This document shows, piece after piece, positions 29,227 to 38,660 of a stretch of DNA of 64,000 nucleotides. How positions within the stretch are numbered: position 1 is the stretch's first letter; each line of letters opens with the position of its first letter. Below the pieces are notes generated by a model. That model was not told where the DNA came from, made no database searches, and saw only the letters and a program-made list of their open reading frames with translations. This DNA comes from Moraxellaceae bacterium. GTDB lineage: Bacteria > Pseudomonadota > Gammaproteobacteria > Pseudomonadales > Moraxellaceae. A program made the translations under genes and the position numbers. The DNA is taken from contig JAUXVU010000001.1 of assembly GCA_030680295.1 (NCBI GenBank), positions 82,220 through 146,219 of the forward strand. Reading direction: 5' to 3'.

Positions 29227-30864
29227 ATGAATCTGATTCGCAATATTATTCCTTTTCGCTATTTTGCATGGTTAGGTAGTGGCATCGCGTTTATTGCTTC
29301 GCTGCTACTGTTTTGGTTTCATCCCATCATTGGCGGCACACCGGTTATGGTTTTTGGCGCCCTTACCGTACTAGGCGCATTGGATTACTTCCAAACCAAA
29401 CAAGCCATTCGCCGTAACTACCCAATTTTGGCGCATTTTCGCTTTCTGCTTGAGTCGATTCGCCCTGAAATTCGCCAGTATTTTTTTGAGTCCGACACAG
29501 AAACCATTCCGTTTTCTCGGGCACAACGTTCACTGGTGTATCAACGGGCCAAAAACGTTATCGATAAAAAAGCGTATGGCACGCTCACAGATGTGTACGA
29601 AGAGCATTACGAGTGGATCAATCACTCGGTACAAACAGTAAATATTGAAAACCATGACTTTCGCGTAACTATTGGCGAGTACAACTGCAAACAACCTTAC
29701 TCACTATCTATCTACAATATTTCGGCCATGAGTTTTGGTGCGTTATCTGCCAATGCAATTCTGGCGCTCAATAAAGGAGCCAAGCTGGGCGGTTTTGCAC
29801 ATGACACTGGCGAGGGCTCAATTAGTCGTTATCACCGAGAAAACGGCGGCGATCTGATTTGGGAAATTGGCTCAGGTTATTTTGGCTGCCGTAATGAGGA
29901 CGGAACCTTTAATGCTGAGCGTTTTGCCGAAAACGCTTGCGACCCACAAGTTAAAATGATTGAAATCAAGTTGAGCCAAGGTGCTAAACCTGGCCATGGC
30001 GGCATCTTACCCGCTGCCAAAGTGACCAAGGAAATCGCCGAAGCCCGTGGCGTACCAGAAGGTGTTGATTGTGTATCACCGTCATGTCATTCGGCATTCT
30101 CGACACCTGTTGAGCTGATGCATTTTATTGCGAGATTACGCGAACTTTCGGGCGGAAAACCCGTTGGTTTTAAGCTCTGTATCGGCCATCCATGGGAGTT
30201 TTTTGCTATCTGCAAGGCCATGATCAAAACCAATATTACGCCTGACTATATTGTGGTTGATGGTGCCGAAGGCGGGACTGCTGCAGCCCCTGTAGAGTTT
30301 ACAGATCACCTTGGCACGCCCATGCACGAAGGCCTAGTGCTGGTTCACAACACCTTAGTGGGGCTCAACTTACGTGATCGCGTAAAAATTGGGGCGGGCG
30401 GCAAAGTTATCTCCGCGTTTGATATTGCACGTACCATGGCCTTAGGCGCAGATTGGTGTAACTCGGGTCGTGGTTTCATGTTTGCTTTGGGCTGTCTGAT
30501 GGCACAAACCTGTCATACCGGCCGCTGCCCAACTGGCGTTGCGACACAAAGTTGGTTACGCCAACGTGCACTGGACCCCGACGACAAAGGCAATCGTGTC
30601 TTTCATTTCCACCACAACACCATGAAAGCACTTGCTGAAATTGTAGGTGCAGCAGGCCTGAGTCATCCAAACCAGCTAATGCCCCACCACATTGTACGGC
30701 GAGTATCGATGCACGAAGTCTCGTTAGTTTCAGCGCTAATTGATTACTTAAAGCCGGGCGACTTATTAGAAAACCGAGCAGAACATCCGGTCTATCGAAT
30801 GTTCTGGCGTATGGCAAGCCCCGATACATTCAGCCCTGTGGCTGAGTGCGAGCTGCCAACTTAA
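29227..30864 (+). CDS. Stand-alone FMN-binding glutamate synthase-domain protein
   Basis: A 545-residue membrane-anchored protein. Two membrane segments (about 13-31 and 35-53) lead into a glutamate-synthase-type TIM barrel. The barrel shows ISAMSFGALSANAI, GGFAHDTGEGSIS, KPGHGGILPAAKV, VDGAEGGTAAAPVEF, the phosphate-binding GAGGKVISAFDIARTMALGADW and the Fe-S cysteine stretch CLMAQTCHTGRCPTGVATQ. There is no glutaminase domain and no GltD partner nearby, so it cannot be an ordinary NADPH-GOGAT. Such proteins are widespread (YerD-like) but their reaction is not established to my knowledge. The start has AAGGACTGCC just upstream. Transcribed alone after a terminator. Confidence 0.82.
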   Translation: MNLIRNIIPFRYFAWLGSGIAFIASLLLFWFHPIIGGTPVMVFGALTVLGALDYFQTKQAIRRNYPILAHFRFLLESIRPEIRQYFFESDTETIPFSRAQRSLVYQRAKNVIDKKAYGTLTDVYEEHYEWINHSVQTVNIENHDFRVTIGEYNCKQPYSLSIYNISAMSFGALSANAILALNKGAKLGGFAHDTGEGSISRYHRENGGDLIWEIGSGYFGCRNEDGTFNAERFAENACDPQVKMIEIKLSQGAKPGHGGILPAAKVTKEIAEARGVPEGVDCVSPSCHSAFSTPVELMHFIARLRELSGGKPVGFKLCIGHPWEFFAICKAMIKTNITPDYIVVDGAEGGTAAAPVEFTDHLGTPMHEGLVLVHNTLVGLNLRDRVKIGAGGKVISAFDIARTMALGADWCNSGRGFMFALGCLMAQTCHTGRCPTGVATQSWLRQRALDPDDKGNRVFHFHHNTMKALAEIVGAAGLSHPNQLMPHHIVRRVSMHEVSLVSALIDYLKPGDLLENRAEHPVYRMFWRMASPDTFSPVAECELPT

Positions 30865-30873
30865 GCTAATGAT

Positions 30874-31755
30874 TTAAGGTGCTGGCGCTGCTTTGAAGGC
30901 AGCAATAGCAGCACGAATTGCTGGCAACTGTGCCTGGGCCGCGCGCTCGCCTGCCAAAATAGCAGCATGGCGCGTCGCCAAATCTCCAGTTCCCATTGCG
31001 GAAACATCAGGCTGCACAACTACTGAGGCCATGGCCAACTCACGATCAATACCGGCTTGGCCCATAATGGTAATGGTTTGATTTAACAGCCCCCATGGAG
31101 ACGTTCGTTGCCCTGCCCTAGGACGAGCCGAAATATCTACTGCTATAACAATATCAGCACCCATCTCTTTGGCCGTTTCTACCGGAATGGGACTCACTAA
31201 GCCACCATCAACATAACGCTTGCCAGCAATCGTTACTGGTACAAAAACATTTGGAATACTGCAGGAGGCGCGTACCGCCTGTCCTGCATTGCCACGGTTA
31301 AAAATCACTTTGCGCCCTGACTCCATTTCGGTTGCAACCGCAGCAAAGCGCAACGGAAAGTCTTGCATGGGGCGATTACCAACGACACCGTTGACATAGT
31401 CTTGCAAGCGCTGACCCAACAAAAAGCCCTCACGATTAAATGTTAGGTCACGAATTTCAGCTTCACGTAAATTGAGCGCTAAAGACTGTAGTTCAAAGGG
31501 GGATAAGCCACTTGCATAAAGTGCTCCAACAAAGCTACCAGCACTCGTGCCCGTCACAATTTGAGCTTTTATGCCATGCGACTCCAACACCTTAACCACA
31601 CCAATATGAGCAAAGCCTTTAGCGCCACCACCACCCAAAGCCAAAGCAATAACAGGTTCGCGTGCCTCGACTTTAGGAACAGGTGCAGCCGTTTGGCGAG
31701 ACTGACAGCCCGCTAATAAAACCAAAAAACTTAAAGCCAAGCACTGCTTAATCAC
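30874..31755 (-). CDS. Patatin-like phospholipase lipoprotein
   Basis: A 293-residue lipoprotein: signal peptide with FLVLLAGC (lipid on C17), then a patatin domain. The oxyanion hole is LALGGGGAKGFAHIG, the nucleophile elbow GTSAGSFVGALYASG (G-x-S-x-G), and the catalytic Asp lies in VDGGLVSPIPV. It belongs to the RssA/YchK side of the family and is expected to be an acyl hydrolase facing the periplasm. The GTG start overlaps the tatD stop codon (GTGA), so it is the last gene of the tightly linked leuA-to-patatin run. It converges with the FMN-protein gene with a 9-base gap. Confidence 0.87.
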   Translation of the reverse strand: MIKQCLALSFLVLLAGCQSRQTAAPVPKVEAREPVIALALGGGGAKGFAHIGVVKVLESHGIKAQIVTGTSAGSFVGALYASGLSPFELQSLALNLREAEIRDLTFNREGFLLGQRLQDYVNGVVGNRPMQDFPLRFAAVATEMESGRKVIFNRGNAGQAVRASCSIPNVFVPVTIAGKRYVDGGLVSPIPVETAKEMGADIVIAVDISARPRAGQRTSPWGLLNQTITIMGQAGIDRELAMASVVVQPDVSAMGTGDLATRHAAILAGERAAQAQLPAIRAAIAAFKAAPAP

Positions 31756-32555
31756 AAAAACTCCTGAATCTGTAGTGCATCAATGGTGTTTTGCCATAAC
31801 GCCGTCGCAAGCTCCGCCGCTGACGTTTGACGCAAGTTAGCTAATGAAGCCAGCACAAGAAATAAATTTGCCGGATGATTCTGCGTCATATGACGACACT
31901 GACTGGGCAGCATATCGGGGGCGTCAGTTTCTATTACCAAGCAAGATTGCGGCAATGCTGCGGCCACTGCACGAATGCGACGCGCACTTTCATAGGTCAG
32001 CGCACCACCAAACCCCAGCTTAAAACCTAAAGCAATATAGTTATTTGCCTCTTCAAAGCTGCCAGAAAACGCATGCACAATGCCGCCAGTGTTCAAGCCA
32101 ACTCGCTTAATGCAACGCACAATATCACTATGACAACGTCGTGCATGCAGTATCACTGGTAAATTAAACTGCTTAGCAAGTGCCAACTGAGCCTCAAACA
32201 ATGCCACCTGACGTTGCCATAACTCCGGCTCACGTAAAGCCGGCTCATAACGATCAAGTCCAATTTCACCCACCGCAACAATATGATCCTGTTGGGCTAA
32301 ATACTGCGCCAGAAGGTCCAGATGCTGAGGTCGATACTCCGCCAAAAATAAAGGGTGAACACCAAGTGCAGGCCATAGACGAAGCGTTGGCTGGTCATAC
32401 TTGACCTGCATATCTAGCAGTACCTGCCAGCGATCTGCTTGATAAGCTGGGACAATTATTCCCTTTACACCAGCCGCACCAGCTTGCTGCAACACTGCTG
32501 CAGTATCTTTAAATACTGGTGCATCTAAATGGCAGTGACTATCAAGCAATTGCAT
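31752..32555 (-). CDS. TatD-family metal-dependent hydrolase
   Basis: A 267-residue amidohydrolase-fold protein. Metal ligands and motifs are LLDSHCHLDAPVF at the N-terminus, VAVGEIGLDRYE, LPVILHARRCHSDI, GIVHAFSGSFEEA and VIETDAPDML. TatD-type enzymes are deoxyribonucleases/3'-5' exonucleases linked to DNA repair and quality control. The ATG at 32555 gives the standard MQLLDSHCHLD start; an in-frame TTG at 32576 overlaps the stop codon of the preceding gene and is a possible coupled start. More like YjjV or YcfH than TatD itself, but not resolvable by eye. Confidence 0.88.
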   Translation of the reverse strand: MQLLDSHCHLDAPVFKDTAAVLQQAGAAGVKGIIVPAYQADRWQVLLDMQVKYDQPTLRLWPALGVHPLFLAEYRPQHLDLLAQYLAQQDHIVAVGEIGLDRYEPALREPELWQRQVALFEAQLALAKQFNLPVILHARRCHSDIVRCIKRVGLNTGGIVHAFSGSFEEANNYIALGFKLGFGGALTYESARRIRAVAAALPQSCLVIETDAPDMLPSQCRHMTQNHPANLFLVLASLANLRQTSAAELATALWQNTIDALQIQEFL

Positions 32556-32572
32556 TTGGCTTAAAACTCGAC

Positions 32573-33430
32573 TCAATCATTCACATATTGCGGTTGAATA
32601 GACGACTGTAAACGAGCGTAGGGCAAGTCAAATGCAGGCATACCTTCTGAGTAAGGTCCTAAATCATAGGCTTGATACTGCACCCGCAAGTGCTTTGCCA
32701 GCAGTGCAAAATTATTAGTACGCTCAAATGGCCAGCCTTCCATAATTGACTCGGGATTATCCAAGTCACGCAACCAGTCTTCGTATTTTTGCTCCACTTC
32801 AGACCAGAATGACTGCTCTTGTTCAGGTAAAATAATGTCACTTAATGACAACGTCTTCGCCCGTGCAGCATCCCAATTAATGTATTGGCTTTGGAAACTG
32901 CCATGAGCACCGCCGGTATACCGGGCATCATCAATGCGCAATACATGCACTCCAGCTCTACCCTCTTCATGCACTAGCTTAAGCTCAGTACTCCAACGTT
33001 GCCGATACTCCATGGACTCACTAATAAACAATGCACCCTGTTTGGTGAATAGTTTTATCAATTGTTCTGCCGAGCTAAAGTTACCTTTTGAAAGCTCCGC
33101 TGTGGAAAACAGACCGCTGAGCACAGCATTGTTTAGCGCAGGAACATCTGGGAAAAACAACCATGACACATCATAGTTGCTACATGAGGAGCGACACTTA
33201 TTGGGTTTTGCACTAAAACTGATTGTTACTACAGTTAAGCCGTCAGCAAGCTGCCTTTTAGGACCAATAGTTTGCTTAATTTCAAGGCTTTGCATGTCAA
33301 TTATTGGAGGCTGAAGACTAACTGCATCACGATCCGCCGGAAGCTCGGCTACATCCTCCTGTGCTGGCTTGCGTTCGCATCCAAGCAGCAACAAAACTCC
33401 TAAACACAATACAAACAGCCTAGTCTTCAT
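32573..33430 (-). CDS. DUF3298-domain lipoprotein (RsiV-like fold)
   Basis: A 285-residue predicted lipoprotein with signal LGVLLLLGC (lipid on C18). The body is a DUF4163/DUF3298 pair. It shows the family's DDARYTGGAHGSF, then TLSLSDIILPEQE, and near the C-terminus a YDLGPYSEGMPAFDLPYARL block. This domain occurs in the anti-sigma factor RsiV, where it binds lysozyme, and in many uncharacterised envelope proteins. Two Cys in KCRSSCSNYD could form a disulfide. The ATG is 4 bases after the prfC stop codon. Role unknown; a periplasmic sensor or inhibitor is conceivable. Confidence 0.8.
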   Translation of the reverse strand: MKTRLFVLCLGVLLLLGCERKPAQEDVAELPADRDAVSLQPPIIDMQSLEIKQTIGPKRQLADGLTVVTISFSAKPNKCRSSCSNYDVSWLFFPDVPALNNAVLSGLFSTAELSKGNFSSAEQLIKLFTKQGALFISESMEYRQRWSTELKLVHEEGRAGVHVLRIDDARYTGGAHGSFQSQYINWDAARAKTLSLSDIILPEQEQSFWSEVEQKYEDWLRDLDNPESIMEGWPFERTNNFALLAKHLRVQYQAYDLGPYSEGMPAFDLPYARLQSSIQPQYVND

Positions 33431-33434
33431 CGGC

Positions 33435-35024
33435 TTAATGCTCTCTCGTCGGAGAAAAGACAACCTCCGGATAACGCTCCTGCATGATCTGTAAATTTAC
33501 GCGAGATGGCGCCAAATAGGTTAAATAACCGCCACCATCTAACGACAACTGATCATGTGCTTTCTTTTTAAACTCGGCCAGTTTGCGCTCATCGTCGCAG
33601 TGCACCCAACGCACTGTCGCCACATTTACCGGCTCGTAGACACACTCTACTTTATATTCTTCCTTCAAGCGGAACGCGACCACATCAAACTGCAACACAC
33701 CAACCGCACCCAAAATCAGATCATTATTGATCTGCGGCATAAACACCTGGGTCGCGCCCTCTTCCGACAGCTCTTTTAAACCCTTCTGTAACTGCTTACT
33801 TTTCAACGGGTCTTTTAATCGAACACGACGAAACATCTCTGGCGCAAAGTGCGGAATGCCTAGGTATTGCAGAGTCTCGCCACCGGTAAAGGTGTCGCCA
33901 ATTTGAATGGTGCCGTGGTTGTGCAAGCCAATAATATCGCCGGGCCAGGCTTCTTCTAAATGCGCACGCTCACCCGCTAAAAAAGTCAGCGCATCTGCCA
34001 CACGCACCTCTTTGCCCAAGCGTACATGCTGCATTTTCACGCCCTTTTCATAACGTCCTGAGCAAACACGCAAGAAGGCGATGCGGTCGCGATGCTTAGG
34101 ATCCATATTGGCTTGAATTTTAAAAACAAAACCAGTGAACTGCTCTTCAGTGGGTAATACCTCACGCTGCACGGCTGTGCGCGGCAGTGGTGTTGGAGCC
34201 CAATCAACAAAACCATTCAAAATATGATTCACACCAAAATTGCCCAGTGCCGTACCAAAAAATACCGGGGTTAGGCGGCCTGCTCTGAACTCAGCTAGAT
34301 CAAAATCATGACTTGCACCTTGTACCAACTCCAACATATCGCGCAGTGCCTGCGCCTCATCACCTAAGGTCGCATCAGCATCCGGGTTGTTGAGGCCATC
34401 AATGGTGACATCTGGGATTAGCTCACTGCCGTGACCTTGCTTGTATAAGTAAAAACGGTCTTCTAACAGGTGATAAACGCCCTTGAAGTCGCGTCCACTA
34501 CCAACAGGCCATGTTATTGGTGAGCACTTGATTTTTAGTACTGACTCAATTTCATCCATGAGCTCAATCGGATCACGTATTTCGCGGTCTAATTTATTTA
34601 CAAACGACACAATTGGCGTGTCACGCAGGCGGCACACTTCCATCAATTTAATGGTGCGATCTTCAACACCTTTTGCACCATCAATCACCATCAGTGCCGA
34701 ATCCACCGCAGTTAACGTGCGATAAGTGTCTTCAGAAAAATCTTCGTGGCCTGGTGTGTCCAGCAGGTTGATAGTAGCCTCACGATAGGGAAACTGCATG
34801 ACCGAAGTGGTAATCGAAATACCACGCTGCTGCTCCATCGCCATCCAGTCGGATGTGGCATGTCGGTCGGATTTGCGCGACTTCACCGTGCCCGCTACCT
34901 GAATGGCCTTACCCCATAACAAGAGCTTTTCAGTGATAGTGGTCTTACCCGCATCCGGGTGAGAAATAATGGCAAAGGTACGACGTGAGGCGACTTCTGC
35001 TTCAAGCTGCTGCGAAAAGGACAT
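33435..35024 (-). CDS. prfC: Peptide chain release factor 3
   Basis: GTPase that recycles RF1/RF2 from the ribosome after termination. The 529 residues contain the G1 loop [15 protein letters not shown], switch regions around [12 protein letters not shown], the G3 [14 protein letters not shown] and G4 [10 protein letters not shown], then the EF-G-like domains 2 and 3. The family usually starts [23 protein letters not shown], which supports the ATG at 35024 over the ATG at 35060. It follows rimI by about 57 bases; prfC close to rimI and holD recalls the E. coli order holD-rimI-yjjG-prfC. Confidence 0.95.
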   Translation of the reverse strand: MSFSQQLEAEVASRRTFAIISHPDAGKTTITEKLLLWGKAIQVAGTVKSRKSDRHATSDWMAMEQQRGISITTSVMQFPYREATINLLDTPGHEDFSEDTYRTLTAVDSALMVIDGAKGVEDRTIKLMEVCRLRDTPIVSFVNKLDREIRDPIELMDEIESVLKIKCSPITWPVGSGRDFKGVYHLLEDRFYLYKQGHGSELIPDVTIDGLNNPDADATLGDEAQALRDMLELVQGASHDFDLAEFRAGRLTPVFFGTALGNFGVNHILNGFVDWAPTPLPRTAVQREVLPTEEQFTGFVFKIQANMDPKHRDRIAFLRVCSGRYEKGVKMQHVRLGKEVRVADALTFLAGERAHLEEAWPGDIIGLHNHGTIQIGDTFTGGETLQYLGIPHFAPEMFRRVRLKDPLKSKQLQKGLKELSEEGATQVFMPQINNDLILGAVGVLQFDVVAFRLKEEYKVECVYEPVNVATVRWVHCDDERKLAEFKKKAHDQLSLDGGGYLTYLAPSRVNLQIMQERYPEVVFSPTREH

Positions 35025-35081
35025 ATACGAGTGAGGCCTGGTTGATACAAGTACCGACATTATACGCGATGGCGACCCGAC

Positions 35082-35531
35082 TCACGACACCGTATAAGCC
35101 ATCATCACCGCATCTTCTCGACCAGTTGGTGTGTCGTAGTAATTACGACGAACACCTAACTCGTTAAAGTCTAGTGACTGATACAAGGCGATAGCAGCCT
35201 CATTGGAGGCGCGCACCTCCAAAAACCAAATATTGATGCCATCACAAAACTCGCGCTCAATGAGTTCGCGCAGAAAATATCGCCCTAAACCATGCCCGCG
35301 CTGCACAGGATCGATGACGATATCAAGCAGGTGTGCTTCATCAAGAATCTTTTGCACAAAGGCAAAGCCCACAATTTGCTGCTGCTTGATCAGGACAAAA
35401 CTATGATGATCGGCAAATGAACGCTGCAGGCTGGCCTGAGACCAAGGTACTGGATGAGAGACTTTTTCCAGTGCATACACACGACCTAAATCAGCCTCAG
35501 TCATCCGCCGTATGGTGACCCCATCACTCAT
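35082..35531 (-). CDS. rimI: Ribosomal protein bS18-alanine N-acetyltransferase RimI
   Basis: A 149-residue GNAT acetyltransferase. The acetyl-CoA loop is DPVQRGHGLGRYFLREL (Q/RxxGxG/A), preceded by ILDEAHLLDIVI and followed by FLEVRASNEAAIALYQSLDFNELGVRRNYY, a typical RimI ending. It acetylates the N-terminal alanine of S18. The ATG at 35531 overlaps the stop codon of holD (ATGA), which fixes the start and implies coupling. The frame extends six codons upstream, but that would overlap more of holD. Confidence 0.92.
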   Translation of the reverse strand: MSDGVTIRRMTEADLGRVYALEKVSHPVPWSQASLQRSFADHHSFVLIKQQQIVGFAFVQKILDEAHLLDIVIDPVQRGHGLGRYFLRELIEREFCDGINIWFLEVRASNEAAIALYQSLDFNELGVRRNYYDTPTGREDAVMMAYTVS

Positions 35532-36199
35532 TTCTGCAGTCGCTGCCAAGTCGTCTTTTTCAGCATTGGCGAAGCCATCATTTCCGCCAGCGACGGCAAT
35601 ACAGTCGCGTTTGCTGGCGCAAAATCAGTCAAATCATTCCCCAAAACAAATACCTGCGACGGCAGCTCACAATGGGCTTGCCACCATGCAGTTAAGGCGT
35701 CTTTTGCTGCAGCTGGATCACTGGCTAAGTGTTTTGCATAAGCAAATGGCCAGTCAAAGCGCGCATTACCATCCTCCATGGGCCAGTTCATCGCGGCACA
35801 TAACGATCGCCAAAGTGATAATTCGGCCGCAGACAGATCCTGATTTTTTTGTGTTGCTAACAATGCAATACGATCAATGCCCAGCAGAAATAATCGACAA
35901 CTAAAGCTGACCGTGGTGCTGGGCTCAACTTTTGGTGGCTGCACACGTTGCGGCGCCGGCTCAGAAGTTGCTGGCTTTGCTGGTGTAGGCAGAAGCTCCG
36001 GCAAACTGACCGGCATGCGCTGCACTGGTGCGGCCACGGCGGCGGGCAACTCAGGCGACAACTCAACCTGCTCTGCTACTTCAGCAAAGGTGTACGACGA
36101 TGCCGCACCGATGGCTAAGTCCTGCTTAGCCACAAACTGTGGCATGCCTAACGCCTGCAGATACTGACGACGCTGTGCTTCCGCCATGGGCGTATGCAT
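35528..36199 (-). CDS. holD: DNA polymerase III psi subunit HolD (divergent)
   Basis: A 223-residue protein recognised by context and its two ends. Near the N-terminus, RRQYLQALGMPQFV matches the clamp-loader-binding peptide of E. coli HolD (RRDWQLQQLGITQW). The C-terminal LPSLAEMMASPMLKKTTWQRLQK matches the HolD end (ALTDLRANPTARAALWQQI). In between lies a Pro/Ala-rich low-complexity linker (about 48-92) and a globular part. It directly precedes rimI, as in E. coli and Pseudomonas. The psi subunit links the DnaX clamp loader to chi and SSB. The ATG overlaps the leuA stop codon (TAATG). At 223 residues it is much longer than E. coli psi (137). The identification is inference. Confidence 0.72.
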   Translation of the reverse strand: MHTPMAEAQRRQYLQALGMPQFVAKQDLAIGAASSYTFAEVAEQVELSPELPAAVAAPVQRMPVSLPELLPTPAKPATSEPAPQRVQPPKVEPSTTVSFSCRLFLLGIDRIALLATQKNQDLSAAELSLWRSLCAAMNWPMEDGNARFDWPFAYAKHLASDPAAAKDALTAWWQAHCELPSQVFVLGNDLTDFAPANATVLPSLAEMMASPMLKKTTWQRLQK

Positions 36200-37746
36200 T
36201 ACACGCCTGCCGTTTGTGGGTGCGCACGCTCAATGCCGCTATTGAGCAAGTTCAGCGCGTTTAAGTAGGCTTTGGCACTGGCAATCACAATATCCGTATC
36301 TGCACCATGGCCGTTGATAATGCGCCCTGCTTTGCTTAAGCGCACAGTGACCTCACCTTGCGAATCAGTACCGCTGGTGATGGCATTGACCGAGTACAAC
36401 TCCAGTGTTGAGCCTGAGTTGGCCAGTGCTTCAATGGCACGGAAAGTGGCATCTACTGGCCCAGAGCCGGTCGCCGAAACAGTTTTTTCCGCACCAAGGT
36501 GTAGCAGTGTTAACTGCGCCTCTGGCACCACACCGGTTTTTGATGTCACCTCTAAGCTGACTAAACCATATACTTCTTCGGCTTGAGGCTGCGCATCGGA
36601 CACTAGTGCGTGCAAGTCTTCATCAAAAATTTCATGCTTCTTATCGGCTAAGGCCTTAAAGCGAACAAACAGCTGATTCAGGCTGTTATCAGAGCCTGCA
36701 TTAATGCCTAACTCCTCCAAACGTGCACGGAATGCCGCACGGCCAGAGTGTTTGCCCAACACCATTTTATTGGCATTCCAACCCACATCTTCGGCACGCA
36801 TAATTTCATAGGTTTCACGGTGTTTTAGTACACCATCTTGGTGAATGCCGGACTCATGGGCAAAGGCATTAGCGCCCACAATCGCCTTATTCGGCTGCAC
36901 CGGGAAGCCCGTCACGCCAGACACTAAGCGTGATGCTGGCACAATGCCAGGTGTCCAAATATTGGTTTCGACCGGGAATAAGTCTGCACGGGTTTTCACC
37001 GCCATCACCAGCTCTTCCAAAGATGCATTACCAGCACGTTCGCCTAAACCATTAATGGTGCACTCGACTTGTCTTGCACCTTGCAAAACCGCACTTAAGG
37101 AGTTGGCCACCGCCAGACCTAAGTCATTATGACAATGCACGGAAAAAACGGCCTTGTCGGCATTCGGAATGCGCGCCAATAACTGACCTATGGTGTCGCC
37201 AAACTGACCGGGAATGGCATAACCCACGGTATCGGGAATATTGATGGTGCTAGCGCCCGCATCAATAGCGGCTTCAATAATGCGGCATAAAAAATCGATT
37301 TCTGAACGGCCAGCGTCCTCGCAAGAGAACTCGACGTCTTCAGCCAGGTTGCGCGCATACTTTACCGCGCGTACTGCATTCTCAACCACGGCATCGGGCT
37401 CAAGACGCAGTTTGTATTTCATGTGAATGGGTGATGTCGCAATAAAGGTATGAATACGTGAAGCATTCGCAGGCTTTAATGCTTCAGCCGCACGATCAAT
37501 ATCTTCTGCACGGGCACGCGCTAGCGAACAAATTCGCGAGTCTTTAACCGCTTCTGCCACCGCACGCACAGACTCGAAGTCACCTTGGCTAGCAATGGCA
37601 AAACCGGCCTCAATAATGTCCACCCGCATGCGCTCTAAGGCCTTGGCAATACGCACTTTTTCTTCCGTGGTCATCGACGCGCCCGGACTCTGCTCGCCAT
37701 CACGTAAGGTGGTATCAAAAATAAATAATTTGTCTTTAGCCGCCAT
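36199..37746 (-). CDS. leuA: 2-isopropylmalate synthase
   Basis: First committed enzyme of leucine synthesis: condenses acetyl-CoA with 2-oxoisovalerate. The 515-residue protein begins [22 protein letters not shown]. The HMGL-like barrel shows [13 protein letters not shown] and the substrate-side [14 protein letters not shown], followed by the C-terminal LeuA allosteric domain (about 385-510) for leucine feedback. GAGAG lies six bases before the ATG at 37746 (another ATG is directly upstream); longer frames are atypical. It overlaps holD by one base (TAATG). I see no leader peptide or leucine-rich attenuator upstream. Confidence 0.95.
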   Translation of the reverse strand: MAAKDKLFIFDTTLRDGEQSPGASMTTEEKVRIAKALERMRVDIIEAGFAIASQGDFESVRAVAEAVKDSRICSLARARAEDIDRAAEALKPANASRIHTFIATSPIHMKYKLRLEPDAVVENAVRAVKYARNLAEDVEFSCEDAGRSEIDFLCRIIEAAIDAGASTINIPDTVGYAIPGQFGDTIGQLLARIPNADKAVFSVHCHNDLGLAVANSLSAVLQGARQVECTINGLGERAGNASLEELVMAVKTRADLFPVETNIWTPGIVPASRLVSGVTGFPVQPNKAIVGANAFAHESGIHQDGVLKHRETYEIMRAEDVGWNANKMVLGKHSGRAAFRARLEELGINAGSDNSLNQLFVRFKALADKKHEIFDEDLHALVSDAQPQAEEVYGLVSLEVTSKTGVVPEAQLTLLHLGAEKTVSATGSGPVDATFRAIEALANSGSTLELYSVNAITSGTDSQGEVTVRLSKAGRIINGHGADTDIVIASAKAYLNALNLLNSGIERAHPQTAGV

Positions 37747-37869
37747 CATGTGCTCTCTTTTTGTCATCACTAAAGCATTGTTAGCTGCTATTGTCCGCAC
37801 TGCAAGCGGCAAATTCGTAGCCAGCCTGCGAATACTACAAATGACCAAAATTCAGTCAATATTTTGCAT

Positions 37870-37896
37870 TTGGGCCAACACATAGGCCCATTTTTT
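37870..37896 (+). terminator. Terminator-like hairpin upstream of the 37.9-kb orphan gene
   Basis: TGGGCC (37871-37876), an 8-base loop, GGCCCA (37885-37890) and TTTTTT on the plus strand, ending 42 bases before the ATG of the gene at 37939. No plus-strand gene precedes it; the neighbour is leuA on the minus strand. It could attenuate the orphan gene or stop antisense transcripts. Confidence 0.65.
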
Positions 37897-37938
37897 CCGT
37901 ATCTTTGCCCCCATTAATATCACCCGGATTGTGAGACC

Positions 37939-38640
37939 ATGTCTGTACCTTTTATTGCTTATCCCACGACACAGGAACTTGTTGATAATGTGGCGTCGCT
38001 GAACACACGTTTAAAGCAGCGCGACAAAGAAAAACAAGGCCCCTTTGCTACCGACCTTATGCGGCAAGCAGCCGAAGACTTATTAACTGTCTTCTTTGCT
38101 GACCTGTTTGATGCTCTAAAACAAGCTGAACCTCGTCAGAGTTATCGCGAAGGCAGCGCTGTTGTTCGCGACATTCGTGACAAGCTGCTGCACTACCTTG
38201 GTTGGGCTTCACCGTTTTTTGGTAACGATAGACTGCCACCTGCTGTAGAGCATTACTTTAGTTTGTTCCGCCCACTTAATGTGAATGGCGACTTAGTTCC
38301 GCACATTACTATTTCAATTTCACCTGCATTACGTGCCCGTGCCGACGCCGTGTTGCCAGACCTAATGGCTGGCCAAGCACAAGACATGAATGAGTGCATT
38401 GCGGTTTTTAACGACATTATTCTAGAGGCACTGCAAACATTGCTGGTGCGCCCTAAAGATTTAATGAAGTTTAACTTTATTGTGAATAAAACTTTATCGG
38501 GCGTTATCAGCTTGATGAGCAACCTCACCACACGCAGCTTAGAAAAAGCTGGCGCTGACATGCCAGCGGAACACCAACCCATTCTGGCTCGCCATATTGC
38601 TAAGTTTTTAGTCGCCCCGCAGGCGCTGCAAGCTGCTTAA
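37939..38640 (+). CDS. Unrecognised 233-residue cytoplasmic protein
   Basis: I do not recognise this protein. It has no signal peptide and no membrane segment and looks mostly helical. The first third is charged (SLNTRLKQRDKEKQGPFATDLMRQAAEDLL) and the middle has a Pro-rich turn (LVPHITISISP); the last part is amphipathic helices. Codon use and composition match the neighbours, it has its own terminator, and the frame is long, so it is a real gene. It is monocistronic between leuA (divergent) and groEL (convergent). A terminator-like hairpin precedes it. I see no catalytic motif. Confidence 0.75.
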   Translation: MSVPFIAYPTTQELVDNVASLNTRLKQRDKEKQGPFATDLMRQAAEDLLTVFFADLFDALKQAEPRQSYREGSAVVRDIRDKLLHYLGWASPFFGNDRLPPAVEHYFSLFRPLNVNGDLVPHITISISPALRARADAVLPDLMAGQAQDMNECIAVFNDIILEALQTLLVRPKDLMKFNFIVNKTLSGVISLMSNLTTRSLEKAGADMPAEHQPILARHIAKFLVAPQALQAA

Positions 38641-38660
38641 TTACTGATACTTAAACCATA

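Noticed and set aside
37595..37885. Plus-strand frame covering the 5' end of leuA and the intergenic hairpin
   Set aside because: Would overlap the start of leuA antisense; the protein has no domain and the frame ends inside the terminator-like hairpin.
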